From a virus, in IMG/VR virus record IMGVR_UViG_3300037264_002089, positions 1 through 22,127 of that record: a DNA stretch of 22,127 nt. The stretch is one strand, 5' to 3'. The translations under genes were made by a program, and so were the position numbers. Positions 6,646 through 13,706 of the stretch are shown one piece after another. Each line of letters starts with the position of its first letter. Positions within the stretch are counted from its first letter, which is position 1. The notes below the pieces were generated by a model. The model was not told the origin of the DNA. It ran no database searches and was given only the letters and a program-made list of their open reading frames with translations.

Positions 6646-7310
6646 CCCTCGACACCAACACTGTGACGCCATGGACACCCGTGACTGCCCCGCCCGGGCG
6701 TTCCCCGACTACCCCCGTCTCCGACCGCGAAGCGTTTACAGCCATCCTCTCGTCAGGCCCATTGCTCCGCGGGGACGCGATAGTCGTCCTGTGTGGCGAG
6801 GACGCAGAGCTCCGGCTCGCGGTCGGCGTTGAACTCCTGTTGCGCCAGGCTGCGCCGCTCCTCGTGCTGTCCGGGGGACTCGACCACCCCCCGCGTATCC
6901 TTGGCGCCCGCAGCTTGGCCCCTGTGGCCATGGGCCGCGGGGTCGCTCCGGATCGCCTGATCTTGGAACAGGACTCCCACAACACCCACGAGAATGCCGT
7001 CCACGTGATTGAGATGGCCATCGCGCGGGGGTGGAAACGGATCCTACTGGTGGCGTCCCCCTACCACTTGCCGCGGGCGTTCCTGACCTTCGTCCGCCGG
7101 CTCCACGAGATGGGCGAGGCCGAGAAGCTGTACGTCGTGCCGGTGCCGGCGTCGCAGACGCCGTGGTTTCAACCACCCCCGGGGGCGCCGGCTGAGGACA
7201 CACGACTCGCGCTGTATCGGCTGGAAGCGGAGAAGGTCGGACGCTACGGGGACCACGTCGCCACCTACGCCCAAGGGCTAGCGTACCTCCAGCGGTGGGA
7301 GGGGGTCTAG
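6642..7310 (+). CDS. DUF218 (YdcF/SanA/ElyC-like) protein
   Basis: This 222-aa protein shows the DUF218 pattern: DAIVVLCGEDAELRLAVGVEL (about 45-65), LLVLSGG (73-79), a 'GVAPDRLILEQDSHNTHENA' block (100-119), LLVASPYHLPRA (135-146) and a C-terminal YRLEAEKVGRY. Proteins of this family occur in envelope-polysaccharide contexts, and ElyC affects lipid-carrier-dependent peptidoglycan and ECA synthesis, but their chemistry is poorly defined. Unlike SanA/ElyC this copy has no N-terminal membrane helix and should be cytoplasmic. It is ATGA-coupled to the NeuB-like gene and lies inside the sugar cassette. A role in handling or hydrolysing a nucleotide-sugar intermediate is a guess from context. Confidence 0.8.
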   Translation: MTLDTNTVTPWTPVTAPPGRSPTTPVSDREAFTAILSSGPLLRGDAIVVLCGEDAELRLAVGVELLLRQAAPLLVLSGGLDHPPRILGARSLAPVAMGRGVAPDRLILEQDSHNTHENAVHVIEMAIARGWKRILLVASPYHLPRAFLTFVRRLHEMGEAEKLYVVPVPASQTPWFQPPPGAPAEDTRLALYRLEAEKVGRYGDHVATYAQGLAYLQRWEGV

Positions 7311-7441
7311 TGCGACGGAAGCCGTACACGGCGGCCGCAGTGGTCGCCCTCCTGCAGGCACTCGACGCCGACACCTGGGAGCAGGTGTTAGCGGAACTCG
7401 TGGGGTGGGGCATGGTGCGCCGGCCGGGGGCCTTCCTGTGA
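7310..7441 (+). CDS. 43-aa basic peptide, unknown
   Basis: GTG 7310 shares its first base with the TAG stop of the DUF218 gene, and the TGA stop overlaps the GTG of the next gene (GTGA). The frame thus fills the only space in the cassette exactly. The peptide begins MRRKPYTAAAVVALLQALDA and has a probable amphipathic helix, 'DTWEQVLAELVGWGMV'. The gapless chaining is the main support; no family is recognised and no separate ribosome-binding site stands out. Confidence 0.45.
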   Translation: MRRKPYTAAAVVALLQALDADTWEQVLAELVGWGMVRRPGAFL

Positions 7442-7821
7442 GCACGGCGGTGGTCGCAGGTCGTGTCACGATCCGCTCGCTCCGCGCGGATGCGCCACAG
7501 CGATTCTATCCCCAAACGTGGTTCGCTCGCGAGCGGTTTGCCCAACACCCCTTGCGCGTCCCGCTCCCCGACCTCCCGGTGGCGGTGGCGCCATGCGCGG
7601 TCAATCCCGATCCGAGCCAAGCCCTCCCCCGGGCCGTGCAGCTCGTGGATCTCTACCTCCGCTATCCCGACGCCGAGTGCTGGCAGGGGTATCTCTGGAC
7701 CTGTGACGTGGACCGCTTCGGGCAACGGGTGTACGTTGGAGGATTGGCGCAAGGCGACGGGTTCCAGATCCATCGTCACCTCCACCTCAACGAGCAGTGG
7801 GGCATCCCCGTGTGGCGCTAG
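7438..7821 (+). CDS. Conserved phage protein of unknown function in the sugar cassette
   Basis: This 127-aa protein starts at GTG 7438 in a GTGA overlap; an in-frame GTG at 7405 is less likely because it would overlap the 43-aa frame. Distinct blocks are FYPQTWF (23-29), 'NPDPSQALPRAVQLVDLYLRYPD' (56-78), LWTCDVDRFGQRVYVGG (86-102) and IHRHLHL (111-117). These look strongly constrained and I have the impression of a recurrent phage family, but no function is attached to it. The His-rich IHRHLHL could bind metal. Its place between DUF218 and the cytidylyltransferase may mean it belongs to the sugar pathway. It could equally be a virion or head gene that was there before the cassette arrived. 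Confidence 0.72.
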   Translation: MSTAVVAGRVTIRSLRADAPQRFYPQTWFARERFAQHPLRVPLPDLPVAVAPCAVNPDPSQALPRAVQLVDLYLRYPDAECWQGYLWTCDVDRFGQRVYVGGLAQGDGFQIHRHLHLNEQWGIPVWR

Positions 7822-8462
7822 CGATCATCCAAGCCCGCTGGCACGCCACCCGATTACCGGGCAAAGTCCTGTTGCCGCTGGCGGGGGTCCCGTTGCTGGC
7901 GCATGTCTGGCGGCGTACCGTGGCGGCGTTTGGGGAAGACTCAGTCGTGATCGCGACCACCCATCACGGGGACGCGCCGATCCTTGGACTGGCCGCACGA
8001 CTGGGGGCGCGGGTGTTCTCGTGGGCGGGCGCGGAAGACGATCTCCTGGGGCGGTTTCTCGCGGCGGCGGCATGGCACGGCGAAGACGAGTCGGTGGTGC
8101 GCGTCACCGCAGATGATCCCTTCAAGGATCCCCTGTTGATGCGCTACGCGGGTGTCGGGCTCTTGTTCCCCGTGGAAGTTTCGGCCGAACACTTCACGCT
8201 TGCGGATTTGCGTGAGGCGGAGTCCTGGGCACCGGCGTCCGCGCGTGAGCATCTGAGCTACCTACATCCCACGGTGCCTGTCGTGCTCCCGCACGGCTGG
8301 CGCTGGACCGTGGACACGGCGGAGGACTACGCCTTCGCCGCGGCGGTGTACGAGCGGCTCTATGCGGAGGACCAATTGTTCGGCGTGGTGGCCGTGGCGT
8401 CCGTCATGGGGGACCCCGCTATCGCGCATCTGCATGCGACGGCCATTGCGGCGGCCCGATGA
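7812..8462 (+). CDS. SpsF/PseF-like cytidylyltransferase
   Basis: This 216-aa GT-A-like nucleotidyltransferase resembles the SpsF (COG1861)/CMP-sugar synthetase group, which activates acidic sugars with CTP. The N-terminal nucleotide-binding loop is IIQARWHATRLPGKVLLPLAG (5-25), with the Arg-Leu-Pro-Gly-Lys core intact. Further on are VVIATTHHGDAPI (45-57), DDLLGRFLAAA (76-86) and the metal-site block VVRVTADDPFKDP (95-107). GTG 7812 is chosen because it places the IIQAR strand at the N-terminus as in relatives; GTG 7797 would add five residues. It overlaps the previous gene by 10 bases and the next by four (ATGA). With a NeuB-like synthase upstream, CMP activation of the nonulosonic acid is the natural inference. 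The exact substrate is unknown. Confidence 0.8.
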   Translation: MALAIIQARWHATRLPGKVLLPLAGVPLLAHVWRRTVAAFGEDSVVIATTHHGDAPILGLAARLGARVFSWAGAEDDLLGRFLAAAAWHGEDESVVRVTADDPFKDPLLMRYAGVGLLFPVEVSAEHFTLADLREAESWAPASAREHLSYLHPTVPVVLPHGWRWTVDTAEDYAFAAAVYERLYAEDQLFGVVAVASVMGDPAIAHLHATAIAAAR

Positions 8463-9505
8463 CCAACGGCTCCATGGTCCGCGAGTTCGAGTTGGCTTTT
8501 GCCGACTACGTGGGCGCCAAGTACGCGATTGCGTTCTGTAACGGCACCGCAACATTACACGCGGCGCTCGTGGCGCTTGGGGTGGGACCCGGTATCCGAG
8601 TCGCGGTGCCCCCGCTCACCATGGCGTCTACCACGTTGGCAGTGCTGCATGCGGGCGGTATTCCCATCTACGAGGACATATACTCTGCTTCATGGCTACA
8701 GTGCCCGACCGATCCCACGGTGCGCTATCGTGTGCCGGTGGACCTGTACGGCCTCCAAGCTCCCCTGACCCGTCCGATGGGATACGCCGTCGTCACGGAC
8801 GCCGCACAAACCTTGCGCCGGCGCCAACCTCACGATGCCACACTCGACCATGGGTTTGTATCGTACTCGTTTCAGGCCAGCAAGATTCTCGCCACGGGTG
8901 AAGGCGGCATGCTGGTGACTGACTCTGAGGAGCTGGCCACCATCGCCCGCGAGTTCGGAAGTCTCGGGTATCGGATGCGGGCCACGCAGCCGCGCATCGA
9001 TCCGGCTGTGCTCAAGTCCCCAGCCTACGCCCGTCACCATCGTGTGGGCTGGAATTACCGCATGAACGATGTGACGGCAGCCGAAGGCTTGCGCCAACTC
9101 ACGCACGCCGACGCCTTGCTCGCGCGCCGGCGTGCGTGCGCGGAACGATACGCGGAAGTAGTTACGGATGATTGCCCGTGGCTCGTGCCGCAGTGCGTAC
9201 CTGGCGGGTACGCGCACGACTGGTGGGCCTACGCTGTGGCCGCCGATACGCCGGCTCGCGCGGTGTGGCTCATGGATGCCATCGTGCGCCACGGGGGCGA
9301 GCGTCCCTATGCGGCATGGCGGTTGACGTATCGCGAACCCGCGCTGTTGGACGCGACCGTGAGTTGTCCGCATGCCGAATCGCTGCAACCCCGGCTCCTG
9401 CAATTCCAGACCAACGATCTCCCTGCTGCTACCCGGAACGCGCACGCCCTCCGGCTGGCGATTGCCCACGCTGAGACTCTTACTCCCGCCGAGGCCGTGC
9501 CATGA
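8459..9505 (+). CDS. pseC: PseC-like PLP-dependent sugar aminotransferase (DegT/DnrJ/EryC1)
   Basis: This 348-aa fold-type I aminotransferase matches the family that aminates 4-keto sugars, such as PseC on the PseB product. Motifs are FCNGTATLHAALVALGVGPG (26-45), VPPLTMASTTLAVLHAGG (50-67), VVTDAAQ (111-117, with the PLP-nitrogen Asp114) and the Schiff-base block SYSFQASKILATGEGGM (135-151) with Lys142. 'GWNYRMNDVTAAEGLRQL' lies in the second half. The C-terminal part is somewhat divergent but length is near normal (350-390). It starts in an ATGA overlap with the cytidylyltransferase and ends in an ATGA overlap with the portal gene, so the cassette joins the head genes without a seam. 4-Amination of a UDP-4-keto-6-deoxy-HexNAc is inferred from the PseB-like partner. 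Confidence 0.87.
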   Translation: MTNGSMVREFELAFADYVGAKYAIAFCNGTATLHAALVALGVGPGIRVAVPPLTMASTTLAVLHAGGIPIYEDIYSASWLQCPTDPTVRYRVPVDLYGLQAPLTRPMGYAVVTDAAQTLRRRQPHDATLDHGFVSYSFQASKILATGEGGMLVTDSEELATIAREFGSLGYRMRATQPRIDPAVLKSPAYARHHRVGWNYRMNDVTAAEGLRQLTHADALLARRRACAERYAEVVTDDCPWLVPQCVPGGYAHDWWAYAVAADTPARAVWLMDAIVRHGGERPYAAWRLTYREPALLDATVSCPHAESLQPRLLQFQTNDLPAATRNAHALRLAIAHAETLTPAEAVP

Positions 9506-11088
9506 GCGTGCCCTATTCGTCTGCGACCGATCCCACGGTGTTTGGCCTCGCCCCCGGGCAGGGACCATTGCGTCCCGGTGGGGTGAGTGTGTCCGCGCTC
9601 CCGGTGGGCAAAGAAGACCTGCCCTCAACACGCTCCGAGTCCTCCGAGGCACAACAGGGGCCACTGCAACTTGTACGGGATGTGTGGGCTGGGACGCTAC
9701 GGCTACGGGAGCGGAGCACGACGTATCTGCCCAAAGGTGCCGGCGAGGTCCAATCGGATTACATGCTACGACTGGCGCGGGCGGTGTTGTTCAACGTGTA
9801 CCGCCGCACCTGTGAAGTCCTCACGGGCTACGTGTTCCAAAAGGACCCGGTGCTGGGTGACGATGTGCCGCCGCTCATCCGCGAGCACGCCGAGAACATC
9901 GACCAACAGGGCACGCATTTCGATGTGTTCGCCCGTGGATTGCTGCAGGAAGCCCTGGCCACCGGGCACACGCTGATTCACGTCGAATATCCCAACGTCA
10001 CCGGACAACTCGTCACACGCGCGGATGAGACGGCCGGGGGCTTGCGGCCCTATTGGATTCCCGTCCGCAAAGAAGATGTCCTGTCGTGGCGCACCGAGGT
10101 GGAGTACGGACGGATCGTCCTGACCCAGATCGTCCTCCGGGAATGTCACATGGTCCCAGCGGGAGCGTTCAGTGAAGCGCCCCAGGAGCGCTATCGCGTA
10201 CTCCGCCGCACCACGGGTCCGGTCGGTCCTGTGGTGTCGTGGTCCTTGCTCGAAATCGGGAAAGATCGTCGCGTGTTCGAGGTCGGGGTTGGGACGTACC
10301 CCACGCAGACCGAGATCCCCGTGGCGGAGATCGTGACCTCTGGGTATCGGAGCCTGCTCGCCTCCGACCCCCCCCTCTTGGACCTCGCGCACTTGAACCT
10401 CGCGCACTACCAGCAGTGGTCCGATGTCGCGACCTCGATTCACAAGACGTGCGTGCCCATCCTGTTCACGAAGGGGTTCATCATGCGCGACGAGCAGGGC
10501 CACCCCATCGTCGTGGGCCCCAACGCGGGGTTGAACAGCGAGAACCCAGAAGGCGACGCCAAGTACGTGGTCCACGACGGGGCCTCACTCGGGTCCTGTC
10601 GCCAAGCGCTCGAGGACCTGAAGACCGAGATGGCCACACTCGGGGTGGCGATGCTGGCGTCCGACAAGCGGGTGGCGGAAACGGCGGAAGCCAAGCGCAT
10701 CGGCAAGAGCGCCAGTGATTCCTCGCTCGCTGTCACGGCTCGCGGCCTGCAAGACGGACTCGAACGCGCCCTGGGATTCCATGCGCACTACATGGGGCTC
10801 GACGACGGGGGCTCGGTCAAGATCAATCGCGACTTCCACCTGCCCACCCTGCAAGCGGACTTGTTGTCGGCGATCACCGCCACCGTCACGCAAGCCGGCG
10901 TCCCCGAGCGAGTGCTGCTCCAGAACATGCAGGAGGGTGGTTTGATTGCCCCGGACGAGGACCTGGACGCCATGGAGTTGGAGATGGTGGCGGGGCAAGC
11001 GGCCATCGAGGAACAGAAGCGGCTGCAAGCCGCGGAGACCGCGACCACGATGGCCGGCCGCGGGGGCACGATGGACGAGTCTGAGTGA
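9502..11088 (+). CDS. Portal protein (DUF4055 type)
   Basis: This 528-aa protein would form the ring at the capsid vertex through which DNA is packaged and ejected. The pattern is that of the DUF4055 portal-like family: RRTCEVLTGYVFQKDP (101-116), 'FARGLLQEALATGHTLIHVEYP' (143-164), RPYWIPVRKEDVLSWR (182-197), PLLDLAHLNLAHYQQW (291-306) and 'LASDKRVAETAEAKRI' (385-400). A long helical segment with a charged C-terminus follows, 'LEMVAGQAAIEEQKRLQAAE'. Length is typical. It is coupled by GTGA to the MuF gene, the classical portal-MuF order. Its distance from terL is unusual and due to the sugar cassette. Confidence 0.9.
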   Translation: MSVPYSSATDPTVFGLAPGQGPLRPGGVSVSALPVGKEDLPSTRSESSEAQQGPLQLVRDVWAGTLRLRERSTTYLPKGAGEVQSDYMLRLARAVLFNVYRRTCEVLTGYVFQKDPVLGDDVPPLIREHAENIDQQGTHFDVFARGLLQEALATGHTLIHVEYPNVTGQLVTRADETAGGLRPYWIPVRKEDVLSWRTEVEYGRIVLTQIVLRECHMVPAGAFSEAPQERYRVLRRTTGPVGPVVSWSLLEIGKDRRVFEVGVGTYPTQTEIPVAEIVTSGYRSLLASDPPLLDLAHLNLAHYQQWSDVATSIHKTCVPILFTKGFIMRDEQGHPIVVGPNAGLNSENPEGDAKYVVHDGASLGSCRQALEDLKTEMATLGVAMLASDKRVAETAEAKRIGKSASDSSLAVTARGLQDGLERALGFHAHYMGLDDGGSVKINRDFHLPTLQADLLSAITATVTQAGVPERVLLQNMQEGGLIAPDEDLDAMELEMVAGQAAIEEQKRLQAAETATTMAGRGGTMDESE

Positions 11089-12632
11089 CCGCCCTCGAAC
11101 GGGCCTTATGGCTCCGGCTCCACCGCCGTGCGGCGACCTTGGCCCCCGAGTTGCGGGAGGCCATCCTGCGCGCCTTCGCCACGTGGCGGGCGAGTATCCA
11201 CGAGGCCGCGGTGGCCCGACTGGTGGCGAGTGCTGGTGCGGATCGGGTGCTCGATCTCCTGTTCGATCTCGACACGCTGACGCAGGCGTTTGCGGACGTA
11301 CGGACGGGATTGCGGGATGGGGTCGAAACCGCGATGGCGGCCGTCCAACGGCAGGAGCTGCCCCGCGCGGCTCAAGCGGCTGGGTTCAACGTGCTCGCCC
11401 CCCAAGTCGTGGACGGCATCCGCACGTTGTCGGATCGCTCGATCAATACCCTGACCGAGGATGCCCGCGAGACCGCCCGCACGGTCATCGAGCGCGGACT
11501 CCGGGAAGGCATGGGGCCGCGGGTGATTGCGCGGGAGTTGCGCCAAGTCATCGGGCTCGCGCCGAACCAGGAGCAGGCGGTGCGCAATTTCCGACGCGCC
11601 CTCGAAGGCGACCCGACCGCTGGAAGCCCCCTCAGTCGGCAACTGCGTGACCGGCGCTTCGATGCCCAACTCCGTGGGGAGCGAGGGGTATCAGTACGCG
11701 CCTACTTGTCATCGAGCGAAGCGGCCGGGAACGCCGTGGCACTCCAGACGCGCGAGTTCGCGCTCATTCTGAAGGACTCCACTCATCCACGGTTCACGCA
11801 GGTGCTCGAAGTCGCCTCGCGCGAAATGGCACGACGCACGCCCCGCAACGCGATCCTCGTTCCGATCCCCGGCAACACGCCCGGAGAACTTTCTGCGAAT
11901 CGCCAACTAGCAGACGCAATCGCTGCCCGCGTGCCCGGCGCCCGCGTCGTGGAGGCAGTAGACCGAGCGGTAACAGTGGAGTCGTCCTTTCTCCGCCGGC
12001 GCCAAGGGCTGCCAGGTCTGACTCCCGCCGAGCAGGCTGCAAGTTTGCGACAAGTAGCCGCCCTGCCGAAGGGGCCAGTCATTTTCATTGACAATGTGGA
12101 AACGAGCGGGAACACAATTCGCGGGGCAGCAGCGGCGCTCGGTGTCGAACCGCGAGCGCTCACGTTCGCACGGGCCTACTTGCCAGTGGCGGAAGGTGGC
12201 ACGGGCACCGTCCAAGCGTCCCCACAACTTGGCTTGAGTGCTGAGCAGATAGCCAAGATGACGGAGGCCTACCGTCGCAAGTTTCTGGCGTGGAACGCGG
12301 AAACCAACGCCCGCACCATGGCGAACAACGCCCAGAAGCTCGGGCAACACCTGACGTGGGAGGAAGCGATTGCGCGCGGGGACGTGGAGGGCGAGCGCCT
12401 CATGAAACGGTGGGCCGGCACGCTCGATGACCGTGAGCGCGACGAGCACCTGGCCATGGAGGACGAGGTGGTCGGGTGGAATGAGCACTTCTCGAACGGC
12501 GAGATGGTGCCGGGCGAGAGCACGTTCAACTGCCGGTGTGTCGCAATCTACTTCACGGCGCGCGATCCGCTCCAAGCGCGGCGTCCCGGTCGTACGGGTG
12601 GACGCGCCCAGGTGCTCGGTGTCGCAGCGTAA
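11085..12632 (+). CDS. MuF-type head morphogenesis protein with internal phosphoribosyltransferase-like domain
   Basis: This 515-aa protein directly follows the portal gene, where the MuF/SPP1-gp7-type minor head protein is expected. Residues 1-205 are helical and MuF-like ('VIERGLREGMGPRVIARELRQVIGL', 'NFRRALEGDPTAG', 'RQLRDRRFDAQLR'). Residues about 384-496 carry the usual C-terminal half: 'SAEQIAKMTEAYRRKFLAWNAETNART', 'DEHLAMEDEVVGWNEHF' and NCRC (482-485). The two halves are interrupted at about 208-383 by a foreign domain with phosphoribosyltransferase features, described separately. MuF proteins sit inside the capsid and some are ejected with the genome; others carry toxin domains, normally at the C-terminus. 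Frame is continuous with no stop, so the fusion looks functional. Confidence 0.88.
   Translation: MTALERALWLRLHRRAATLAPELREAILRAFATWRASIHEAAVARLVASAGADRVLDLLFDLDTLTQAFADVRTGLRDGVETAMAAVQRQELPRAAQAAGFNVLAPQVVDGIRTLSDRSINTLTEDARETARTVIERGLREGMGPRVIARELRQVIGLAPNQEQAVRNFRRALEGDPTAGSPLSRQLRDRRFDAQLRGERGVSVRAYLSSSEAAGNAVALQTREFALILKDSTHPRFTQVLEVASREMARRTPRNAILVPIPGNTPGELSANRQLADAIAARVPGARVVEAVDRAVTVESSFLRRRQGLPGLTPAEQAASLRQVAALPKGPVIFIDNVETSGNTIRGAAAALGVEPRALTFARAYLPVAEGGTGTVQASPQLGLSAEQIAKMTEAYRRKFLAWNAETNARTMANNAQKLGQHLTWEEAIARGDVEGERLMKRWAGTLDDRERDEHLAMEDEVVGWNEHFSNGEMVPGESTFNCRCVAIYFTARDPLQARRPGRTGGRAQVLGVAA
11706..12231 (+). other. Phosphoribosyltransferase-like domain inserted in the MuF gene
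   Basis: These bases encode residues about 208-383 of the MuF protein. The core is PVIFIDNVETSGNTIRG (331-347), which follows the hydrophobic-strand, acidic pair and T-x-G-x-T layout of the PRPP-binding loop of type I phosphoribosyltransferases such as ComF. Against the strict signature, the second acidic residue is Asn337 and a hydrophobic position is Glu339. Upstream are 'ILVPIPGNTPGELSANRQLADAIAARV' (267-293) and 'SSFLRRRQGLPGLTPAEQ' (310-327), matching the strand-loop and hood region of ComF-like enzymes. Domain edges are estimates. By hand count, lines 11881-12120 are 149/240 G+C (62%) against 84/120 (70%) in sample flanks at 11521-11580 and 12361-12420, in keeping with separate ancestry. 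Confidence 0.75.
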
Positions 12633-13620
12633 ACGTCGGCCCCCCAAGAGTCGGGATCTCGTGGATCAGGGCCAGCTCATTACACTGGCCAATCCCATCG
12701 CCCATCACTACGAGACCTTCGTCTTCGGGAACGCCCTGCATTGCGATCAGGTCGTCGAAGCCAACTCCGCCGCCGGGCAACACCTCATCCTCTGTGGCGC
12801 CGGGCCGACGTTGGCCGACCATGCAGCCGAGTGGTGCCGACAGGGGGACCAGCTCTGGGGCTGTAACTCGGCGCTCCCCTACTTGGTGGCGCAAGGCTAC
12901 GCGCCCACCCACGGGATTACGGTAGACCAAACAGCCGAAATGCTCGAGGAGTGGCACACCACGCCCGACGTGGAGTACCTGTTGGCGTCCACGGTCCATC
13001 CCCACCTGACCGAGTTACTGCGCGCCCGCCAACGCCGGGTCCGCTTCTTTCACAACTACGTCGGCATCCGCAAGCCCCCCGTGGCCACGGACACCGGGGC
13101 CACGATGGCCTACGAGGACTGGCTCTACGCGACCCTCTACCCACTCACCACGCGGGCGGGGTCCGGGCTCAATACGGGCACGCGCGCGATTGACGTGGCG
13201 CTCTACATGGGGTTCGCGAAGATCACGGTCCTGGGCGCCGACTGTGCGTTGCGGGTGAGTCGGCCGTTGCCGGAAGGCTGTGCCTTGGGTTCTCCTGAGC
13301 ATCGAAAGTGGCTCACGGAGGACGTGGTGATGCACGCGGACGGGGGGCACGCCCTCCGCTCCAACGCCACCATCCGCACGATGGGCGGCACCATCGACGG
13401 GCGTCATTGGGAAACGAAACCCGACATGATGCTGACGGCCGTCTGGCTGGTGGACATGGTCCGCAAACTGGAAGGGCGGCTCGTGCTGATTGGCGACACG
13501 CTCCCCAACGCCCTGCGCGACAAGCCGGCCAGCTACCTCGACCGGCTCCCCTCGTTCGTGGACCACACCGGCCAACGCCTGGCGTACAGCGCGGGGCTTG
13601 CGCCCCCAGACACCCCATGA
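12619..13620 (+). CDS. DUF115/Maf-like (GT42-like) putative glycosyltransferase, copy 1
   Basis: I start this at GTG 12619, inside the end of the MuF gene; GTG 12661 is an alternative. The product is 333 aa. The core 'LILCGAGPTLADHA' (56-69) followed by 'LWGCNSALPYLVAQG' (79-93) and 'PTHGITVDQ' fits the DUF115 family. That family includes Maf transferases, which attach pseudaminic or legionaminic acid to flagellin, and the archaeal pterin kinase MptE. The G-x-GP-[ST]-L loop and the following C-N pair also recall the CMP-binding site of GT42 sialyltransferases such as CstII. Other conserved blocks are VHPHL, RFFHNY, MGFAKITVLGADC, 'WETKPDMM' and LIGDTLPN. A paralogue lies at 16444. Nonulosonate transfer to a virion protein is inferred from the upstream cassette; acceptor unknown. 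Confidence 0.8.
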   Translation: MSQRKRRPPKSRDLVDQGQLITLANPIAHHYETFVFGNALHCDQVVEANSAAGQHLILCGAGPTLADHAAEWCRQGDQLWGCNSALPYLVAQGYAPTHGITVDQTAEMLEEWHTTPDVEYLLASTVHPHLTELLRARQRRVRFFHNYVGIRKPPVATDTGATMAYEDWLYATLYPLTTRAGSGLNTGTRAIDVALYMGFAKITVLGADCALRVSRPLPEGCALGSPEHRKWLTEDVVMHADGGHALRSNATIRTMGGTIDGRHWETKPDMMLTAVWLVDMVRKLEGRLVLIGDTLPNALRDKPASYLDRLPSFVDHTGQRLAYSAGLAPPDTP

Positions 13621-13706
13621 CACATTGTCCCCTGACGCGCGGGTGGGACCCGTGCGTGTTGTTGCACTCTGTCGGGCGGGCTGGGCTCGCCAAGGATCAA
13701 CCGTGA
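13617..13706 (+). CDS. Possible 29-aa linking peptide
   Basis: The frame starts at ATG 13617 in an ATGA overlap with the DUF115 stop and ends with a TGA at 13704-13706 that overlaps the scaffold's GTG (GTGA). It exactly fills the gap in the translational chain. The peptide (MTHCPLTRGWDPCVLLHSVG...) has two Cys and no recognised motif. It may be a real micro-gene or only a coupling device that carries ribosomes to the scaffold start. Support is positional only. Confidence 0.3.
   Translation: MTHCPLTRGWDPCVLLHSVGRAGLAKDQP

Noticed and set aside
6736-7785. Antisense frame of 349 codons opposite the DUF218 gene, the 43-aa frame and the 127-aa gene
   Set aside because: Low-complexity Arg/Pro translation covering three coupled + strand genes; no recognisable domain.
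12427-12618. Upstream extension of the first DUF115 frame to ATG 12427
   Set aside because: It lies within the MuF coding sequence, and its Arg/Ser/Thr-rich translation matches nothing in the paralogue. GTG 12619 gives a length equal to copy 2.
12619-13620. Calling the DUF115 proteins MptE-like pterin pyrophosphokinases
   Set aside because: The family includes MptE, but no pterin gene is nearby, whereas a CMP-nonulosonate cassette is, and the loop resembles GT42 sialyltransferases. Kept as an alternative only.
13490-13702. Upstream extension of the scaffold frame
   Set aside because: It overlaps the DUF115 end out of frame; GTG 13703 has a good AAGGA site and gives the typical scaffold N-terminus.
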